DNA of 38,110 bases, from the NCBI GenBank assembly GCA_003427395.1, contig BFEA01000977.1:212026-250135 (forward strand), written 5' to 3'. Both the position numbers and the translations under genes were made by a program. The DNA comes from Chara braunii (taxonomy: Eukaryota; Streptophyta; Charophyceae; Charales; Characeae). The notes beneath the pieces were generated by a model that worked only from the letters and a program-made list of their open reading frames with translations, made no database searches and was not told the DNA's origin. This document shows, piece by piece, positions 30,355 through 38,107 of this stretch (positions are counted from its first letter, which is position 1; each line of letters opens with the position of its first letter).

Positions 30355-30440
30355 GATTTTGAAGAACCCTAAACCCTACAAAAACCCTAAGAAAACCCTA
30401 ACCGAAGTTTAAGTGGTTAGGGTAGGGTAGGGTGACCTAA
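30355..30440 (-). promoter_or_regulatory. Telo-box-like cluster upstream of gag
   Basis: On the plus strand, ACCCTAAACCCTAC, AACCCTAAG and AACCCTAACC are followed by GGTTAGGGTAGGGTAGGG, so CCCTAAA-like words occur on both strands within 80 bp. In plants AAACCCTAA (telo-box) is a known promoter element of growth-related genes. Here it lies about 180-260 bp upstream of the gag ATG, in the leader. A short interstitial telomere-like repeat is the other reading. Confidence 0.55.
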
Positions 30441-30459
30441 TCAAGAAAGTAAAATAGCG

Positions 30460-31320
30460 AGCATAGGGGGGGGAAGGCGGGAGAAAAATAAATAAACAGC
30501 GAGATTTCGAGAGAAAATAAAAATAAATAAAAAAATAAATAAATAATAAAAATAATTAAAGAAATAAGTAAAAAGATGTGAAGGAAAAACAATATTTATT
30601 TATTTTTTTGAAAATTTCGGCAGCATTTCCATACCCCCCACGGGGTCAAGAATGTGCCAAGGGGAAAGGAGAGACCAGGGTGAGCACACTAGGTGTCAAG
30701 ATGCCACAAAAAAAAGAAATTTCAGAGAATAAATAAAAAAATAATAAATAAGTAAATAAATAAATAAATAAATAAAGAAGTAAATAAGTGGATGAGGAGG
30801 TGGGGAGGAATGAAGTATCTAATTTGTCAAAAATTTTGGCAGCATTTCGTTATCCCCATGGGGTCGAAGTGTGCCAAAAAAGACTAAGTAAGGGAGAATC
30901 AGAAAATTTCGGCAGCACTTCGTTACCCCCACGGGGTCAAAACATGTGCCGAAAGCAAGAAAGACTAACACGGTAACACCTAATCAGATTTAGGGTTGCC
31001 GTAGAGAAAATCGAATTTTCAAAATAAATAGAAAAATAAATAAAATAAATCAGAAAATGAGAAAAGAAGGTGGGAAAGAAGATATTTCGAATTTTTGGGG
31101 AAAAAAAAAATATAAATAAAAAAGGGAGATAGAAAAAAAGAGAAACAGAAAAATCAAAGTAGGGGGGGAAGGAGGGATGAGAAAGTGATGGAGAGAAGAA
31201 AGAAATAGGTGGGAGAGGGAAAAAGATGGAAGTGGAAGGTGGGGGAATGATGTGGTGGCAGTTTGGGGAGAGGAGGGTGAGAGAATGGGAGAGAAAGAGG
31301 ATGGGGAAAGATGGAGAGTG
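30460..31320 (-). other. Chromovirus-1 5' leader: AT-rich with three copies of a 48-bp motif
   Basis: AAATAAAT-rich DNA in which a motif (TTTCGGCAGCATTTCC, then CCCCCACGGGGTC, then TGTGCC) occurs near 30613, 30834 and 30904 on the plus strand. Each copy holds the palindromic core CCCCAYGGGG. It lies between primer-binding site and gag, where packaging or translation signals would be. No coding sequence seen. Confidence 0.75.
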
Positions 31321-31597
31321 GTCAAGAAACTAAGAGGAAAGGAGGAGAGAAAAGAAAAGAAATGAAGAAAAAGGGGGTAAAATAGTGGTTAGTGGGAGAA
31401 AAGGTGGGGTGGGGAAGGTAAAAGGAGGAGGGGAGAGAGGCAGTGGAAGGTGGGGAAAGAAAAGGGGAGAGAGAGATGATACCTGGCCCTTGGTGTCTCC
31501 AAGGGCACAAGGTATACCAAGACCAGGAGGGTCTTGGCCTTCGCTGCAGCCAACCAACTGGAGGATGTACGGGGGGCTGAGATCTTGATCAGCCCCT
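31320..31597 (-). other. Purine-rich leader segment
   Basis: Strongly G/A-rich on the plus strand up to about 31480, then mixed sequence with CTGAGATCTTGATCAGCC (near 31577), which recurs near 31725. No gene supported. Confidence 0.45.
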
Positions 31598-31701
31598 AGT
31601 TGCAGCACTGCAGATCCAGGGTGTGCTGTGTGAGCATACCCTAATGGGTAGTTGCAGCACTGCAGATCCAGGGTGTGCTGTGTGAGCATACCCTAATGGG
31701 T
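31598..31701. repeat. 52-bp tandem repeat, two copies
   Basis: The unit beginning AGTTGCAGCACTGCAGATCC and ending CCCTAATGGGT starts at 31598 and 31650; the copies appear identical or nearly so. It is in the chromovirus leader. Confidence 0.95.
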
Positions 31702-31943
31702 GATGATGATGATGTTAGGTTGGCTGAGATCTTGATCAGCCACCCTACTGCCGCAGTCACACAGCCCCCTAGCCAGGGGGAAATCTTGAGCTGCTGCGAA
31801 GCTGCTGCTGCAGCAGTAGAGAGAGTAAAAAAAAATAATAATAATAATGTTGTGGCGCAGCCCCCTAACCAGGGGGGTCTTCGGTTCACAGCAAAGTGCC
31901 ACGTGGCACTGCAGGTGGCCACGTGCACAGGCAGCAGCAGCCA

Positions 31944-31977
<34 letters not shown>

Positions 31978-32293
31978 TGCATAGATCGTGGCCAGTGTGT
32001 TATGAGGGTGGTACACGCACGCGCATGGCCAGCAGGTGCCTGGGTTCAAACCCCAGCAACAGCATGCATCCCGGATCTTGATTAATATAATCTTGGAGCG
32101 GGGCGGGGTGGGTCAGCGGGGCAGCATGTGGCGCGTGTGCGTGTGCGGCGGCCTTTGTCATGTGTTGATCTCCTGCTGCAGCACCTTTTTCCCGCTTTTT
32201 CACCCGAAAACGCCCGAAAAACAGCCAAAAACCCGACTGTCGGGTTTTGCTGTTTTTCCCTGCTGTGCGGTGTGGTGGGTGGGAGTGGGGAAC
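31702..32293 (-). other. Leader segment with 30-G run and tRNA-like B box
   Basis: It holds GAT and AAT microsatellite patches, two AGCCCCCTARCCAGGGGG inverted-repeat words (about 31765 and 31860), and a run of 30 G at 31945-31974. GGTTCAAACCCC near 32043 resembles a Pol III B box, with a weak A-box-like TGGCCAGTGTG about 50 bp upstream. A hairpin CCCGACTGTCGGG lies near 32230. I see no gene. Confidence 0.5.
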
Positions 32294-32312
32294 GTTCCCG
32301 CTTCGATACCAA
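32294..32312 (-). promoter_or_regulatory. Primer-binding site, initiator Met tRNA-like
   Basis: On the minus strand, TTGGTATCGAAGCGGGAAC starts at the inner edge of the right LTR. TGGTATC..AGC matches the common TGGTATCAGAGC site (complement of the initiator methionine tRNA 3' end) with two mismatches. Its position makes the right LTR the 5' LTR and confirms minus-strand orientation. Confidence 0.65.
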
Positions 32313-32631
32313 TGTAGCAGACCCACCAGGTGTGGTGCTCCGCTAGTGATAGAGATGGAGATGGAGGAAGAAGGGGGAGCAAGATGCACAGCGCAGCTCC
32401 CCACGCAAGACTCCAGCGCTCGTACTCCAAAATGTGCAAGTGAAGAATGATGACGAAACAGACAACTGCTGGGGTATACCCCAGCGGACTGACTGGACTG
32501 GACTGGCTGGTACCGACAGAGGTACCGGCCTGGCCTGGACTGGACTGGATTGGAGTGCCCCCGAATAGAACACAGGCCTGTGAGAACAGGCCAAGGGGCT
32601 GGTCTCATAGGCCAACCAGAGGTCCGCTACA
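32313..32631 (-). repeat. Chromovirus-1 5' LTR (right)
   Basis: 319 bp, TGTAGCAGACC...GGTCCGCTACA. It aligns with 22008-22321 with about ten substitutions and two short indels in the TGGAC-rich part. Followed at once by ACTAT (32632-32636), the second copy of the target duplication. Confidence 0.93.
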
Positions 32632-32636
32632 ACTAT

Positions 32637-33160
32637 ACTCTCTAGTACTTGCTGGTATATATTATCAATCCGATCTATTCCTCCAACCTCAGCACAACTA
32701 CCGTAGTCAGACAGTTACTAGTAAAAGCGTTATTTGTGGAAAGGTGATTCCAGCGTACCAGCCTGTATGAACAAGGTCGCCTGGTGGAAGATAACAGAGA
32801 AGAAATCACAAGGTGGACTGGGCATTTTGGACCCAGAAAAACAAAATGATGCTCTTCTGGCCAAATTTCCAGTTCGTCTCCTGACCTCAACATACAATCA
32901 GCCATGGATGGTATTACGCCTATCCGGGGACTGGGGCCTTAACGGCCCAGAAGCGGTCTGGCAGGCTATGCTGATGCATCTCTTTGTCACATCAGTTAAG
33001 AGCCGTACGTGGCGCCCCATTCTCAAATCTTGGAGTAAAATACTTCCGTATACGCTTACCGGCCCCACAAATCGCTTGGAAGCAGTTGACACATGTCTGT
33101 TCGAAAACCGCTCTGTCGCCGACATCGCAGGCAATACTTTTTTCCGTTACTAACAGTCGT
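32637..33160 (+). pseudogene. LINE-C ORF2 continued: thumb to GGLGI motif
   Basis: After the LTR insertion the LINE-C protein resumes: YILSIRSIPPTSAQ, then MWKGDSSVPACMNKVAWWKI, KKSQGGLGILDPEKQNDALLAKF and LKSWSKILPYTL. 'F.WkG......v.W..i..pk..GGLGi.d' is the standard thumb/connection pattern of L1-type ORF2. Frames change at about 32734, and a stop ends this one at 33153. Confidence 0.78.
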
Positions 33161-33852
33161 CGAGGAAACTTTGGTCGAGAGTGGATGCAGCGAGGCATAT
33201 GGAAGGTCCGTCATCTGATCTCAGCAGACTTGCCGGGGAGAAGAGATCACACTGGAAGAAATCAAGCGGAAATTGAGAGGTCTGAGAGAGGTGGGAAAAC
33301 ACAGACAGGAACTGTTGGACGCCATTCCAGCAGACTGGGTACAAATGATTAAGAACCAGAATGTGGGTAAAAGAGTGGGATCGCGGTGGAGAATACAGGG
33401 GGAAGAATCCCGGCCCGGAGTTCTACGAGTCGAGTCGGTTTGTCGGACAGTCTGTAGTAACTTCAAGATCATGGTGGAAAACCAAGGAGATTCTGAGAAG
33501 AACAGAAGGCACAGAGACCATGGTGCCAGATCAGCATTGGCAGGAGATTGCAGTTCAAGAATCTATTCACAAAAGCGGACTCCGAGTGAAGTACTCAGTC
33601 ATAATGGGGGGTCAACCCAGGCACAGCTGGAGGGCGAATGTCCAGGCCATGGGATGGACATTCTCTGATGAGTCAGCCAAGTCTTCAACAGTATCCATCG
33701 CAGAGTACAAACCGCAATCCGGCTAAGGCCTCCACACTCAAGATGAGTGTACTCGCATCAAGGACCAGGAAGAAGATGGTCTCCCCGTCTCAATTGCTGA
33801 ACATATTCAGTGGGTTACCTCATTTATCACCCTCATACTGAGTGCGCTCGAG
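33161..33852 (+). pseudogene. LINE-C ORF2 post-RT region
   Basis: Frames shift several times. ITLEEIKRKLRGLREV and LLDAIPADWVQMIKN (about 33240-33355) match ATLKYCHRVEK and EAIPLEWYRIL of LINE-A, so they belong to the same region of related elements. GPEFYESSRFVGQ and DQHWQEIAVQESIHKSGLR follow; the latter resembles the 'W.....i' stretch before the zinc knuckle. Confidence 0.6.
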
Positions 33853-34167
33853 GTGAACCTCGCGGGCCTGCAATGGCTGCACGTACACTCAAGTGTCCCT
33901 AGTACCTCAGCTTGGTGCTCAGAAAAAGGTATGCAGATCAGCCCGTTATGCGATGTGTGTCCTCAGGAATCATTGGAAGACGCATCCCACCTGTGGTGGG
34001 ATTGTGTGGTGGCTAGAAGCTTCTGGGACTGGATCTGTTCTCTATGGTTTATGGCTTATGGTCCGAAAGTAGTGTGGACGAAGCAGTTTATTATACAAAA
34101 AGACCCAGTCACTCATATAGCAAACAGGTTCAGGGGTAGTTGGGTTCTGGATTTTATGGCTGGCTGG
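33853..34167 (+). pseudogene. LINE-C RVT zinc knuckle
   Basis: LQWLHVHSSVPSTSAW then CDVCPQESLEDASHLWWDCVVARSFWDWI gives C-x2-C ... E...HL.W.C ... fW, the RVT zinc-binding pattern seen also in LINE-A. The frame is open from 33853 to the E1 hairpin. After E1, a tail with NKFKFAIRNVVGNRGRVEE continues to about 34460 in another frame. Confidence 0.8.
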
Positions 34168-34278
34168 CTACAGTCTTCCCCCGAATACAACGTACGGTCA
34201 CTATAGCTGAATTTGGTGTATCTTGCAGTCTACATTCAGCTATAATGACCGTGCGTTGTATTCGGGGGAAGACTGTAG
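34168..34278. mobile_element. E1, 111-bp hairpin element
   Basis: 45-bp arms (CTACAGTCTTCCCCCGAATA ... GCTGAAT) with two mismatches around a 21-bp loop at 34213-34233 (TTGGTGTATCTTGCAG...). It interrupts the end of LINE-C ORF2. No target duplication that I can call. Confidence 0.92.
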
Positions 34279-34478
34279 AAGGGAAAGAAGGTTCAGAAAC
34301 ACTCAGGGTCTCAGGAAGCGATCAGGAATAAATTCAAATTTGCAATCAGGAATGTAGTCGGGAATCGGGGCAGAGTGGAGGAAAATCAGATCCTCCTACA
34401 CCATGCCCCAACTAGCAAGAGCAAAAATGGAAGCAAAATGGTGCAGGCCATACAAATGGGTGAAGTTCTCTAGCGGAT

Positions 34479-34522
<44 letters not shown>

Positions 34523-34647
34523 ACACTGTCAGGTGGACTACCTGCAAACACCTATCATAATGGGACAAAAACTCACAGGAAGAAGATAATAGGACTCTCA
34601 CAGACAGAGACAATCTCCAACCTACTGCAGTAAAAATACACTGGCAG
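34279..34647 (+). other. LINE-C ORF2 end and A-run
   Basis: This is the last part of LINE-C ORF2 (to about 34460), then an A-run at about 34487-34520. Unassigned sequence follows up to E2. Confidence 0.5.
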
Positions 34648-34758
34648 CTACAGTCTTCCCCCGAATACAACGCACGGTCATTATAGCTGAATGTAGACTG
34701 CAAGATACACCAAATTCAGCTATAATGACCGTACGTTGTATTCGCGGGAAGACTGCAG
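34648..34758. mobile_element. E2, second 111-bp hairpin, flipped relative to E1
   Basis: Same arms as E1. The loop reads GTAGACTGCAAGATACACCAA, the reverse complement of the E1 loop, so E2 lies in the opposite orientation. The AG flanks on each side could be a 2-bp duplication, but E1 does not support this. Confidence 0.92.
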
Positions 34759-35110
34759 AGCAGGAGACCAATTCAATGGTTGACGATCAGACAGCCTACT
34801 GTAGCTGGCTGAGAGGTCTTCTGTCAGTTCTCTTAGTCACTGTTGGCAAAGCCAAGCTGAGTAAGGCTTCCAGATTTCCTGTGTAAACTGATTGTCAAAG
34901 AGTCGTGATTTTCACATTTCAGTGTTTTATCATAACTTTTATGTCATTGCTTCGCGCACTGTTCTCCGGCGGGTAGACTGTGATGTGAGGACACCCGGCC
35001 CAAATGNTTTTTTTTTTTTTTTTTTTTTTTGAAGTGCTTTTTGTAAGGGACGTTGGGCCCGGTTCCCAACACGTGTTGCTCCACACGAATAATAACAAAA
35101 TAAAAAAAAT
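34759..35110 (+). other. LINE-C 3' untranslated region and tail
   Basis: GGGTAGACTGTGATG near 34971, a T-run (with one N) near 35007-35030, then GGGACGTTGGGCCCGGTTCC at 35047 and GCTCCACACGAATAATAACA with an A-rich tail to about 35110. The same series ends LINE-B at 7434-7572. Confidence 0.7.
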
Positions 35111-35149
35111 GGCGGTGTATCTTTCCATGTTCTTGGGGAAGATTCACTC

Positions 35150-35195
35150 TCATTTTGAACATTTTGGAGAGTAGTTCAGCGAGGCCCAATTGCTT
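35150..35195. repeat. H5, solo right end of a GGG-family element
   Basis: ACATTTTGGAGAGTAGTTCA then GCGAGGCCCAATT closely follows the H3 right end (ACATTTCGAGAGTAGTGCAG). No left end is visible nearby. Confidence 0.45.
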
Positions 35196-35261
35196 CGTTT
35201 GCAGATGCACGTCCGGCAGTTCGCCAAATTTGGACCTCTGTAGTACAATTACCAGGGGTGG

Positions 35262-35425
35262 GGATTGCTGGAGGGGGGGATAAAGAGCCTTAATCTGGAT
35301 GAGTTTTATGGGAAGATGCAGAAGAGCAGTTCAATAGCAAAAATTGTGAACCTCCGCTTGAACACGTCCACATTCGGGCGGGCGTTTAAGTCCAATCCTC
35401 TTTGCGAGTGGAACCTGGCCGCCGG
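35262..35425. mobile_element. D1, decayed hairpin element of the D family
   Basis: A weak inverted repeat (GGGGATAAAGAGCC ... CCTCTTTGCGAGTGG) with the family centre TTTTATGGGAAGATGCAG and AGAGCAGTTCAAT, then GAACACGTCCACATTCGGG. It resembles D2 and D3. Confidence 0.6.
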
Positions 35426-35456
35426 TACGGTCAAAATGCAGATGCTAAGAAAAGAA

Positions 35457-35458
<2 letters not shown>

Positions 35459-35511
<53 letters not shown>
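35459..35511. repeat. (ATT)n microsatellite
   Basis: About 17 uninterrupted ATT units. It makes artefactual poly-Tyr/poly-Leu open frames. Confidence 0.96.
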
Positions 35512-35513
<2 letters not shown>

Positions 35514-35653
35514 ATAGAAAGACAAAAAATGCACTTTCTGTTTGTAATGGTAAAAAGGGGTGGAAATGCATAATTATGACAGAACATTTTTAGTATTATT
35601 ATGATGATTAATTCAAAATTTTGCGTCTATTTGAAGACGCAGGAAATGTCTCC

Positions 35654-35654
<1 letters not shown>

Positions 35655-35684
<30 letters not shown>

Positions 35685-35740
35685 AACGCAGGAAATGGTC
35701 TTTCTCTTTTTTCAAGCAAAAGGCAAAAGAAAAAAAAAAA
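35655..35740. repeat. A-runs
   Basis: A run of about 27 A (35656-35682) and a shorter one near 35730. No gene. Confidence 0.95.
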
Positions 35741-35809
35741 TAGAATGCAAATGATAACAGGAAGAAAAGGCACACGTACTACGGAGGAGCAAATGCCACA
35801 ACAGTACTC

Positions 35810-36117
35810 ATTTACACTTGTGCTACAGGATCCCGACAGACCGTAGACTCAGATCATGATGGACGTATCGACTCGCGAAACGCGCACAGATTCATTTGGA
35901 ATGCTTCCAGTACAAGTAGATTCCCACCCAGCGGAATTGGCGCGCTTTGTTGATCTCCTCACACATTACACCTGCGCTGTACGATCCCGACAGTCCGGCG
36001 CTCATACTATGATGACGTATCTAGCCGCGAATGCGTACAGATTCATTCCCAATAGTTCGCGTGCCTCAGAATCCGTGTTCCCTCCTAAAATATGGCAGGG
36101 CGTCCATGTCTGTTCGT
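35810..36117. repeat. Diverged tandem duplication, period about 154 bp
   Basis: GATCCCGACAG occurs at 35829 and 35983. Upstream TTACACTTGTGCTACAG versus TTACACCTGCGCTGTAC and downstream GCACAGATTCATTTGGAAT versus GTACAGATTCATTCCCAAT also align. It reads as a weak open frame (35856-36215), but no domain is seen. Confidence 0.7.
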
Positions 36118-36390
36118 GGCCAGAATTACGGTCCTATTCAGAAGAACAGATAACAAATTCGATTCCATTCAATTGCTCGTTTCGTGGGCAGCTGGCACAA
36201 GTGATCATTAAGTGACAGTACCAAAAAAAAAAAAAGGTGGCATAAACAGCTAAACGTCAAAAAAACAGGAAAAAAAAAAGAATTCTGCACTGCTGATCCC
36301 TCTTGGCATGAACGAACTCTGCACACGAAACTCAATACACAATGGAAAAAACAACAACAACAAAAAAGAAAAAAAAGAAAAAAAAAGCAT
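36118..36390. other. Unassigned, A-rich
   Basis: Several A-runs (near 36221, 36270 and 36363-36387). No gene or named repeat. Confidence 0.4.
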
Positions 36391-36908
36391 GGGCCTCGCT
36401 CCACTACCGTCTTCACCCGAATAGAATGCCCGGGCCGAGGTCCCGTCAGCAAAGAGGATCGGATCGAATGCCTGAATGTGGACGTGTTTTATGCAGAGAT
36501 GCAGAAAAGCAGTTCAATCTCGAATGCCTGCACCTCTCGACAAACACGTCCAGATTCAGGCATTCGATCCGATCCTCTTTCAAGTTGCTAATGGGACCAC
36601 GCCCATGGCTCACTACCACCAGTCGATCTGGAAATCTTGTGGCCGCAGTGTGACCACGTTGAAAGAAAAAAAAAATACACGAAACACGACCGAACCCCCC
36701 TCTAGTGGGACATGGCCCCCGGTCATTATAGCTGTATCTGGACAGAAAATTCCACCGAGTACGGCTATAACGACCGCCGGGCGTTGTATGCGGGTGAAGA
36801 TGTCACCAAATGTGCAAGATGAGAACGAATCTGTCCCTAGAACTAGGAAAGGTACATCTCCAATTTTTTTGTCTTTTTATGCATGTCAGGAGTACTGGAG
36901 CGAGGGGC
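36391..36908. mobile_element. H4, GGG-family element containing nested hairpins E3 and D2
   Basis: The left end is GGGCCTCGCTCCACTACC; the right end inverted is GCCCCTCGCTCCAGTACTCC, followed by CATGCATAAAAAGACAAAAA. Inside is an E-type pair, CTTCACCCGAATAGAATGCC at 36411 and its mirror GCGTTGTATGCGGGTGAAG ending near 36799, with GGTCATTATAGCTG as in E1/E2. Inside that is D2 (36430-36604). Three families are therefore stacked in 518 bp. The target duplication is not clear. Confidence 0.7.
36430..36604. mobile_element. D2, hairpin element of the D family
   Basis: The left arm AGGTCCCGTCAGCAAAGAGG, then ATCGGATCGAATGCCTGAAT, is mirrored by ATTCAGGCATTCGATCCGAT, then CCTCTTTCAAGTTGC and GGGACCAC. 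The centre is TTTTATGCAGAGATGCAGAA and AAGCAGTTCAATCTCGA. No coding capacity. Confidence 0.85.
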
Positions 36909-37074
36909 AATATGATGAGGAAATTCAAGGAGGACCGTGAAAAACGATCAGGGAGAGCAGGAAAATATTATTATTAATTGAATTTAATTCCATTAATGAT
37001 TTTTCATTAGATAGTAGTAATTTCATTAGTAATGTCATGAGTAAATCAAATAAAAAATTACAAAGGCAATCAAA

Positions 37075-37111
<37 letters not shown>

Positions 37112-37141
37112 CCAAAACAACCCGAGTGGATGCTACCAGGG
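36909..37141. other. Unassigned, AT-rich with T-run
   Basis: AT-rich sequence with ATTA words and a T-run at about 37076-37107. No gene. Confidence 0.45.
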
Positions 37142-37305
37142 GCGTGGTCCCACTGGCGAAGGGGATAGGATAGAAATCCTGAATCTGGCAATGTTTTATG
37201 CAGAGATACAGAAAAGCAGTTCTATCTCGATTTCCTGCTCCTGTCCTCGAACACGTCCAGATTCAGGTATTCAATCCGATGCTCTTTGCTCATGGGACCA
37301 CGGCC
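37142..37305. mobile_element. D3, hairpin element of the D family
   Basis: CGTGGTCCCACTGGCGAAGG is mirrored by GCTCATGGGACCACG. The centre TTTTATGCAGAGATACAGAA, AAGCAGTTCTATCTCGA and the right-hand ACACGTCCAGATTCAGG are shared with D2. CAGGGG lies on both sides and may be a target duplication, with three extra bases on the right. Confidence 0.75.
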
Positions 37306-37423
37306 CAGGGGTGCTGATATCAAATCTTCTTCTTCCCGTCCAAGTTCCAAGTGAGGGCTCCTCCTCTCCAAACAACCCCCCTTCTCTCTCACCCACAACT
37401 CTCTTCTCACCCACCACTCAACA

Positions 37424-37424
<1 letters not shown>

Positions 37425-37474
<50 letters not shown>
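37425..37474. repeat. (CT)n microsatellite
   Basis: About 50 bp of CT, followed by GTGTGTGT. Confidence 0.96.
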
Positions 37475-37480
<6 letters not shown>

Positions 37481-37511
37481 TTCACTTGAGCGTACATGGG
37501 CCACAGTGTCG

Positions 37512-37598
37512 AGCAACTTGGCAAGGCAGAGGCCTAAGGAGGCCAGGGAACTTTCCCAAAATAGCAACTTGGCAAGGTAGAGGCCGAAGGAGGCCAGT
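37512..37598. repeat. 51-bp tandem repeat, two partial copies
   Basis: AGCAACTTGGCAAGGCAGAG then GCCTAAGGAGGCCAG at 37512 recurs with small changes at 37563. TGGGCCACAGTG words on both sides (about 37498 and 37643) extend the pattern. Confidence 0.8.
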
Positions 37599-37599
37599 T

Positions 37600-38020
37600 C
37601 CGATTGAAGCAGGCACACACAGCCCACTGCAACTACATATTTTGGGCCACAGTGCCGGAGGACTGTGTTGCACACCGTAACGGTGCAGACCAGAACAAGA
37701 ACCGACCTCTCTCACAAAGTACAAGATAGCGTAGCGGAAGACTTAAATACCAATGATCCGAACAATCAATGTTGCAATGCCGCCCCAAACATACATCATC
37801 ATCATCCCATGTTGTGAAGGGGCGTGGCGCTCACACAGGAAGAATGCGCCAGTCCCCAACCATACACAGACGAAGAAGAGGGGGGGTTAGACGAAGAAGA
37901 AGGGAAGATGGGAATGTCGTCAACACCAAGTCTTCGGTACAGGTCCTAAATAGTCCCTTGTCAAATGTCTGAATCCCAACGTCGAGTCTGGATCCAAATG
38001 CCGTCAAGTCCCATAGTCAC
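37600..38020. other. Unassigned region, no supported gene
   Basis: Short open frames only. It includes an ATC triplet run near 37796. Confidence 0.4.

Positions 38021-38025
<5 letters not shown>

Positions 38026-38107
<82 letters not shown>
38026..38107. repeat. (CT)n microsatellite at the window edge
   Basis: About 80 bp of CT repeat running almost to the end of the window. Confidence 0.97.

Larger units (their letters stand above)
22008..32631 (-). mobile_element. Chromovirus-1, Ty3/gypsy LTR retrotransposon inserted in LINE-C
   Basis: 10,624 bp bounded by direct LTRs beginning TGTAGC and ending GCTACA, with a perfect 5-bp duplication. The primer-binding-site-like sequence next to the right LTR, gag (30178-28000) and RNase H-integrase-chromodomain (25504-23219) all give a minus-strand orientation. 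The protease-RT block is the exception: it reads on the plus strand (25505-27336) and borders a 540-bp N gap. LTRs differ by about ten substitutions and two short indels, so the insertion is younger than its LINE-C host. Stops in gag and protease and an altered RT active site suggest it is inactive. Confidence 0.9.
19552..35110 (+). mobile_element. LINE-C, decayed L1-like LINE split by nested insertions
   Basis: Plus-strand ORF2 fragments lie in the right order on both sides of the chromovirus: linker (19560-20580), RT (20600-21600), post-RT/thumb (21730-22002), then 32637-34460 with the remaining C-terminus and zinc knuckle. A 3' untranslated region follows to about 35110, ending in the same GGGACG motif as LINE-B and an A-rich tail. 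Insertions are H2, H3, the chromovirus (22008-32631), E1 and E2. No ORF1 or endonuclease is seen, so it is 5'-truncated at about 19552. Stops and frameshifts throughout. Confidence 0.8.

Noticed and set aside
30360-30430. True telomere end
   Set aside because: Only a few degenerate words on both strands, inside a retroelement leader.
31980-32070. A tRNA gene
   Set aside because: Only a B-box-like word is convincing; no acceptor stem or cloverleaf can be built by eye.
22008-32631. The two 314/319-bp repeats as unrelated MITEs
   Set aside because: Direct orientation, TG...CA ends, shared 5-bp duplication and gag/pol between them identify LTRs.
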